A stretch of 18,222 nt of DNA from JBDTME01 sp964583795 (GTDB taxonomy: Bacteria; Patescibacteriota; Microgenomatia; UBA1400; PJMF01). The position numbers and the translations under genes were made by a program. The stretch is taken from positions 1-18,222 of the forward strand of contig CAZOWX010000031.1 of NCBI GenBank assembly GCA_964583795.1, in the 5' to 3' direction. Position 1 is the first letter of the stretch. Each line of letters starts with the position of its first letter. The notes beneath the pieces are model-generated. The model was not told the origin of the DNA and did not search any database. It was given only the letters and a program-made list of their open reading frames with translations. Positions 14,901 through 18,222 of this stretch are shown in pieces.

Positions 14901-15707
14901 GCAAAATATATTTTTAGTCTTTTAGATACGCCAGAATATAGAAGTCATGTTGAGTTTTATGTAGGACAAAATATAAACAACTTAAATCAAGGAATTTTAG
15001 ATTTTAAAATCCCCCTTCCTCCTTTCGATGTGCAAGAAAAGATTGTGCGAGAGATGGAAGCGATTGAGGAGAGAGAGAAAGAGATCGAGAATGAAACACG
15101 AGTGAAACAAAGGGAAATTGAGAAGATAGTAGAAATTATAAATAATGTTAAAACAAAATTAGAAAATATTTCCGAATTAATACAAAGAGGAAAATCTCCC
15201 AAATATGGAAATACCAATTTGCAAATAATAAAATCAGGACAAGCAAGAGGATATAAAGAATTTGATTTTGCAAAAAAACATTATGCAAGTGAAGAATATA
15301 TTGTTGATCATAGAAAACTTCAAAAAGGAGACATTTTAATTAATTCATCGGGAGTAGGAACAGCTGGCAGAGTTACTCTTTTTGACCTAGATGATGATTG
15401 TGTGGTAGATAGTCATATTACTATATTAAGATTAAATAAGGACAAAGCTTTGCCAACTTTTATCTTATATTATCTCGCGAACGGCATTGGATTTAAAAAA
15501 ATTGAATCTATGGCAACAGGACAAAGTGGACAGATTGAACTTTCCATAGATATGGTTAAAAATATTCAAATCCCCCTCCCTCCACTTTTTGAACAAGAAA
15601 AAATCGTGAAGCAAATCGAGCAAATCGAATCAAAGCAAGTAGAGCTAAAAAAGGAGATTGAGGAGTTGGGTGAGAGTAAAGAAGAAGTTTTAAGGAAGTA
15701 TTTATAA
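11919..15707 (+). CDS. Single-chain restriction-modification enzyme (R-M-S fusion, Type IIB/IIG-like)
   Basis: 1262 aa. The N-terminus is a HsdR_N-type PD-(D/E)XK nuclease: GKGFLDIQ with D106 and IECKT with E121/K123. A helical connector leads to a Type I-like N6-adenine methyltransferase: QFFTP (404-408), SAM motif DYASGSGHF (442-450, Tyr in place of the usual Pro) and catalytic NPPY (558-561). Two specificity (Methylase_S) modules follow, TRD1 about 880-1060 and TRD2 about 1080-1262, each ending with I-P-L-P-P and E-K-I-V plus a coiled coil. No helicase/translocase is present, so it is not Type I. Single chains with two TRDs are known from Type IIB enzymes such as AloI and CjeI, which read a split site and cut on both sides. 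That mode is inferred. It methylates adenine for self-protection and cuts unmodified DNA. An A9 tract (14529-14537) lies at the M-S junction. No Shine-Dalgarno is seen. Confidence 0.88.
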   Translation: MTNIRNFIKAIGFVLKDGESGVWHKKYPIHGDYEILVKLRDNLKDSKIEWGDKIKTDRQSTSNFSQDETRVVLECVNRLLEKGYKPEILILEKEWKLGHKGKGFLDIQVLDEEGKSFLMIECKTHGKEYDKAKKETEKDGGQLFSYFIQERNTQFICLYASILENSKIKVFSDIVVINKEIRSAENSQEAFEAWKPQIWEKKGIFSKDDKPYQVEFKGIIKKELRPLTKEDGGNIYNKFAEILRKNVISDKTNAFNKIFNLFLCKIVDEFERNENDELRFQWKEGEENEDVLLRLNDLYKRGMELYLDLRIEAVSEEELRKELDLTGNKEKIKQLFIRQKLYSGNEFAFKEIFDKKTFDENCIVVKEVVKLLEEYRIKYSTKQQFLGDFFENLLNTGIKQESGQFFTPIPIAQFICKSIPIKQIIEQKNNKAEPYFLPYLIDYASGSGHFLTEAMEEIDNHIKNIEENWIKCGLKHKKEFLKNKENFDWASEYIYGIEKDYRLAKTTKISTFLNGDGDANVICGDGLDHFKKSVEYKKKLTEIKEERDNKQFDVVIANPPYSVDGFKNTLKHGKEAFELYPYFTDQSSEIECLFVERAKQLLKDGGVAGIILPISILSNGKIHLKAREILLKYFEIKAIIEFGSNTFMATGTKTATVFLRRRANNEWKIIESLVNEFFVNFKDVTVNGIENAFSKYVKYVFEDLELKDYMNLFNDEPSEKIFNHGIFKEYKGHFKKLNGDTLIEAIKETEKEKMLYFILTFDQDFVLVKSPSDSSEEKEFLGYEFSTRRGHEGIKIYKDAKEKNLTKLYNAEFEQLYDKNKVNSYILRAFEGENIPEPSEELKGVLQVQKIHESLDFDRVNFEKKITTTFKKKRNFQTEYKLIKLQELVEKGELQYISGVTFDKKDQVSKETKNRVLTASNIDLETRSLKLDEKLFVDEKKEFAREKALKKNDIFLCTSSGSIKHLGKSTFIKEDLGIYFGGFCGCLRASNETLAKYIFSLLDTPEYRSHVEFYVGQNINNLNQGILDFKIPLPPFDVQEKIVREMEAIEEREKEIENETRVKQREIEKIVEIINNVKTKLENISELIQRGKSPKYGNTNLQIIKSGQARGYKEFDFAKKHYASEEYIVDHRKLQKGDILINSSGVGTAGRVTLFDLDDDCVVDSHITILRLNKDKALPTFILYYLANGIGFKKIESMATGQSGQIELSIDMVKNIQIPLPPLFEQEKIVKQIEQIESKQVELKKEIEELGESKEEVLRKYL

Positions 15708-15726
15708 GGAGAATAATGCAGATCAA

Positions 15727-15754
15727 TTGCACAAACCTTACATTCATGTATAAT
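15727..15754 (+). promoter_or_regulatory. Promoter for the MerR-like gene, leaderless spacing
   Basis: TTGCAC (15727-15732), a 16-bp spacer and TATAAT (15749-15754), the best promoter in the window. Six bases then lead to the ATG at 15761, so the message should start at the initiation codon. It lies in the 53-base gap after the restriction gene. Confidence 0.65.
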
Positions 15755-15760
15755 TAATGC

Positions 15761-16552
15761 ATGGCCATAATTCATATTGACGAATATTTAATACTTCCAG
15801 AACTCAAGCCCTATCGTAAATTTCTTAGAGAGAAACGCTATTCATCTTCTGACTTAGGCGTTGCCTATAGAGTTATAAATCATTGGGCTGAGATTGGTCT
15901 AATTATTGATGACCGCCCAAACACAAAAGCACCTTCTAAATGGCGTAAATTCAGCATTGTGGACATAGTCTGGGTGTATGTTATCAAAGAACTTAGAAAG
16001 TACGGTTTCGGGCTGGATAAACTCCTCGAGTTAAGGGCATCATTATTTAATTATGCTGGCGATATTAAGACCCCATCATTTGACCTTGAATTTAGGATAT
16101 TTTTGACCATGTCTAAAACATCTGTCAATTTGCTTATTTATGATGATGGTTTGGGTTTGTTTACTTCTACTTCACAGCAATCTTCTGAAAAATTTATTAA
16201 AGGTTATTTAGGCAAAGAACTTAATAAATCATCGTTCATACTGGTTGATCTAAATAAGATAGCAAGTAAAGTTTTGTCAAAAAGCAACTTACCAGATTTT
16301 AATAATGTAATTGACTTAAGTCTTGATGAGCTGGAACTTATAAAGTTTATTCGCTCCAATGATTTTAATGAGGTTAGAATTGTACTTTCTGATGGCAAAT
16401 TATTGAGATACGAAGGCAAGCAAATGGTTGGGCATGAGTCAGATCTTTTAGATATTATCAAACAACATCAATACCAGAAAATTGAGGTGTTAGTTACTGG
16501 TGATAAAGTCGCAAGAATTATAAAAACGGTTCAAAAAAAACCAAATAACTAG
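15761..16552 (+). CDS. MerR-like helix-turn-helix regulator
   Basis: 263 aa. Residues about 34-92 match the winged-helix of MerR proteins: VAYRVINHWAEIGLI (recognition helix region), a wing with several basic residues, KWRKFSIVDIVWVYVIKELRKYGF and the following helix. The rest (about 95-263) is not a classic MerR effector domain; it alternates strands and helices and has a repeated L-S-D-G-K / V-T-G-D-K turn near the end. It lies between the restriction gene and the recombinase module, on the same strand with its own strong promoter. It may control either the defence cargo or excision. MerR-like folds also serve as excisionases, so a directionality-factor role is possible. I do not recognise a named subfamily. 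Confidence 0.7.
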   Translation: MAIIHIDEYLILPELKPYRKFLREKRYSSSDLGVAYRVINHWAEIGLIIDDRPNTKAPSKWRKFSIVDIVWVYVIKELRKYGFGLDKLLELRASLFNYAGDIKTPSFDLEFRIFLTMSKTSVNLLIYDDGLGLFTSTSQQSSEKFIKGYLGKELNKSSFILVDLNKIASKVLSKSNLPDFNNVIDLSLDELELIKFIRSNDFNEVRIVLSDGKLLRYEGKQMVGHESDLLDIIKQHQYQKIEVLVTGDKVARIIKTVQKKPNN

Positions 16553-16615
16553 CATGGTACAAAGCCAGCTACTTAAAATATAGTTTTTGAGTGTCACTGC
16601 ATACGGCTAGGCATT

Positions 16616-16636
16616 CATATAGGAAATACCTATATG
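16616..16636 (+). promoter_or_regulatory. Palindrome covering the start codon of the 54-aa gene
   Basis: CATATAGG (16616-16623) and CCTATATG (16629-16636) flank five bases. The right arm contains the ATG at 16634 and the left arm contains AGG, the only Shine-Dalgarno-like bases. As RNA the hairpin would hide both; as DNA it is a good operator candidate. Confidence 0.5.
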
Positions 16637-16798
16637 TTGTCTGTGGCAGAATGCAGAGCATACTTAAAAAATAGTAAATACGGTGATGAGGAAATTGAAA
16701 ATATCAGAGATTTTCTTTACGCACTCAGCACAAGAATAATTAAACAAACGGTTGAAGAAAATGATCTCAAAAAAACAACTACTAGCAAATCAGATTAA
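16634..16798 (+). CDS. 54-aa small protein of the recombinase module
   Basis: The reading frame from ATG 16634 to TAA 16796-16798 gives MLSVAECRAYLKNSKYGDEE, then a second helix IENIRDFLYALSTRIIKQTV and a polar tail. The composition (L-S-V-x-E-C-R, then D-E-E-I-x-x-I-R-D-x-L-Y-x-L) matches my memory of small proteins encoded just before serine recombinases in CPR genomes, though no function is known to me. It could be a two-helix DNA-binding or regulatory peptide. It overlaps the next gene by 38 bases in another frame, which suggests coupled translation. Expression may be gated by the palindrome over its start. Confidence 0.65.
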   Translation: MLSVAECRAYLKNSKYGDEEIENIRDFLYALSTRIIKQTVEENDLKKTTTSKSD

Positions 16799-17249
16799 TG
16801 CCCAACTTAGAGCTGTAAAGACTCATGAGGTCAAACAAAAAAACCCTTTTAACGCCTTTAAACACGGTATTTGGGGCAAGTTAATCTCTGAATATGAATC
16901 TGACCTGTATAAAGATTTATTAGCTGATTTAATCGATGAACTACAACCCAAAGGCATTATTCAAAATATGATGGTTGAAAGAATCGCTGTTGCTTACTTG
17001 AGAATGTATCGGTTAGCAAAAGCCGAAAATGAGTTTATACAGTCTACCCTCAACCCTTCAAATCCTGATATTACCCTTAAATTTAATGATGCTGGTTATG
17101 ATCCAAGAATTGATAAGCAGGCAGTCAACGCAATGTTTGATATTTATGCCAGATATGAAACCACAATTGAAAACCATTTCTATAGAGCTTTAAAAGAGCT
17201 ACAAAGCTATAAAAATGGGTTTGTTTTGCAGGGAGGGAGCAATGGATAA
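16761..17249 (+). CDS. Recombinase-associated protein of unknown function
   Basis: 162 aa from the ATG at 16761 (a TTG nine bases upstream is also in frame). The N-terminus LLANQINAQ...NPFNAFKHGIWGKL and the following E-x-D-L-Y-K-D-L-L-x-D-L-x-x-E-L-Q-P...MVERIAVAYLRMYRLAKAE resemble a family common in Planctomycetes and other environmental bacteria (A-N-x-x-N-A-x-x-S-T-G-P...NALKHGL, then E-x-L-V-x-x-I-A-x-x-x-W-R-L), often beside transposases or recombinases. Here the S-T-G-P-x-T strip is replaced by an RAVKTHEVKQK stretch. The second half is helical and ends in YETTIENHFYRALKELQSY. It overlaps the recombinase start by eight bases. Its role is unknown; an accessory or DNA-binding role is a guess from context. 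Confidence 0.6.
   Translation: MISKKQLLANQINAQLRAVKTHEVKQKNPFNAFKHGIWGKLISEYESDLYKDLLADLIDELQPKGIIQNMMVERIAVAYLRMYRLAKAENEFIQSTLNPSNPDITLKFNDAGYDPRIDKQAVNAMFDIYARYETTIENHFYRALKELQSYKNGFVLQGGSNG
17231..17239 (+). promoter_or_regulatory. Shine-Dalgarno site of the serine recombinase
   Basis: A run GGGAGGGAG ends two bases before the ATG at 17242, with its GGAGG part (17232-17236) five bases before it. It is the only strong Shine-Dalgarno seen in the window and lies inside the end of the upstream gene. It contrasts with the leaderless host genes. Confidence 0.6.
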
Positions 17250-18222
17250 CTCAGTAAAATCAGCCATAATTTATTGTAGGGTATCTTCGCAAAGACAGGT
17301 TAATGAGGGTGATGGGTTGGGTAGCCAAGAACTAAGATGCAGAAACTATGCTTTAGCAAAAGGTTATAAAATTGAAAAAGTTTTTGAAGAAAAGGGTATA
17401 TCTGGAGCATTGTTTGATCGTCCAGCAATGAAGGAGTTGTTAGCCTTCTTGGATAATAACTCTCACAAGGAATATATTGTCATTTTTGATGATCTCAAGA
17501 GGTTTGCTAGAGATTATTCTGTTCATCTTAAGCTCAAAATGGAGTTAATTAAAGCTAGAGGTGCAACTTTAGAGTGCTTAAATTTTAACTTTGAGGATAC
17601 TCCAGAGGGTGAGTTTGTAGAGGGAGTATTGGCTTTACAGGGAGAATTAGAACGAAAACAGAATCGTAGGCAAGTTATCCAAAAACAGAAAGCACGACTT
17701 GAAAGAGGTTATTGGCCTTTTTGCCCTCCTCTAGGTCTCAAACACATCAAAAGTAAAGAACACGGAAAAGTCTTAGTATCCAGAGAACCATACGCTAGCA
17801 TCTTTAAAGAAGCTATTGAGGCATATGAAAAAGATTTGCTTAATTCTGAGACTGAGGTGCAAGAGTTCATCAACTTAAAGTTTAAAGAAAATGGCTTGTC
17901 GCAGACAATATCAAGGCACGGAGTGCAGGCTACATTGAGCAAATCCTTGTACGCTGGATATATTGAATATCCAGAATGGGAAGTTGATCGCAGAGATGGC
18001 CAACATCAGGGTTTTATTTCAAAAGAAACGTTTGAAAACGTACAAAATAAAAGGTTGGGTAAAAGTAAACCTAAAATGGTTGCTACCTATTCTCCTGATT
18101 TTCCACTGAGAGGTTTTGTGAAGTGTAGTGAATGCGGTAAGCCACTCAGGGCTAGCTGGAACACAGGCAGATCACAAAAATACCCAAATTACTGGTGTCA
18201 GACAAAAGATTGTCAATATCGT
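17242..18222 (+). CDS. Large serine recombinase (partial, C-terminus off the right edge)
   Basis: 327 codons visible. The resolvase catalytic domain (about 1-150) has AIIYCRVSSQRQ with the nucleophile Ser15, G-L-G-S-Q, GISG...FDRPAM, and FDDLKRFARDYS with the catalytic Arg residues. The recombinase domain follows (about 165-275; GYWPFCPPLG, YAGYIEYP). A zinc ribbon starts at C295-x-x-C298 (CSECGKPLRA) and is completed by C319 and C324. This is the layout of phage-type integrases and transposases of the large serine recombinase class, which join an attB/attP-like pair. The missing part should hold the coiled coil and end. A GGGAGGGAG Shine-Dalgarno lies just before the ATG, and the start overlaps the upstream stop (ATGGATAA), so translation is coupled. 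Confidence 0.92.
   Translation, partial: MDNSVKSAIIYCRVSSQRQVNEGDGLGSQELRCRNYALAKGYKIEKVFEEKGISGALFDRPAMKELLAFLDNNSHKEYIVIFDDLKRFARDYSVHLKLKMELIKARGATLECLNFNFEDTPEGEFVEGVLALQGELERKQNRRQVIQKQKARLERGYWPFCPPLGLKHIKSKEHGKVLVSREPYASIFKEAIEAYEKDLLNSETEVQEFINLKFKENGLSQTISRHGVQATLSKSLYAGYIEYPEWEVDRRDGQHQGFISKETFENVQNKRLGKSKPKMVATYSPDFPLRGFVKCSECGKPLRASWNTGRSQKYPNYWCQTKDCQYR

Noticed and set aside
15716..15756. 13-codon reading frame after AAGGAG, directly behind the restriction gene
   Set aside because: It covers the MerR promoter itself and is too short to support; the AAGGAG is probably chance at the end of an A-rich gene.

Overview
The window looks like a chromosomal segment of a compact bacterial genome, most likely a member of the Candidate Phyla Radiation (Patescibacteria) or a similar reduced lineage. 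The reasons are the many small one-TM or secreted proteins of unknown function, the lack of convincing Shine-Dalgarno sites before most host genes, very tight gene packing, and protein families that I remember mainly from such genomes. The standard bacterial code fits: Gly is written GGN, and TGA, TAG and TAA are all used as stops. The exact phylum cannot be read from the sequence.

Bases 1-11440 read as host chromosome. In order they hold: a DUF2142-like polytopic membrane protein running off the left edge; a Cys-rich membrane-anchored protein; a one-TM protein with a possible CrtC/AttH-like lipocalin C-terminus; a small signal-peptide membrane protein; a PEP-utilizer-type protein with the phosphohistidine swivel domain but no ATP-grasp; a distant isonitrile-synthase-like protein encoded directly behind a tRNA-Cys-like gene; a 900-bp intergenic region full of hairpin repeats; an EamA transporter; a DUF817 (YoaT-like) membrane protein with an apparent frameshift; a conserved membrane-anchored protein of unknown role; a protein made of two copies of a roughly 90-aa unit (100-codon period); a broken GNAT acetyltransferase; and a GIY-YIG protein.

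Bases from roughly 11.9 kb to the right edge read as an acquired, more A+T-rich mobile segment. It carries a 1262-aa single-chain restriction-modification enzyme (nuclease, N6-adenine methyltransferase and two target-recognition domains, Type IIB/IIG-like), a MerR-like regulator, a 54-aa small protein, a short protein of a recombinase-associated type, and a large serine recombinase cut by the right edge. The likely logic is a serine-recombinase element carrying a self-contained defence cargo.

The most striking cross-window signal is promoter placement. For eight genes a TATAAT-like -10 box ends 6-8 bases before the start codon, so transcription should start at the first codon (leaderless mRNAs). 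In a ninth case a tRNA-like gene ends one base before the ATG, so tRNA 3' processing would also make a near-leaderless mRNA. No CRISPR array and no rRNA were seen.
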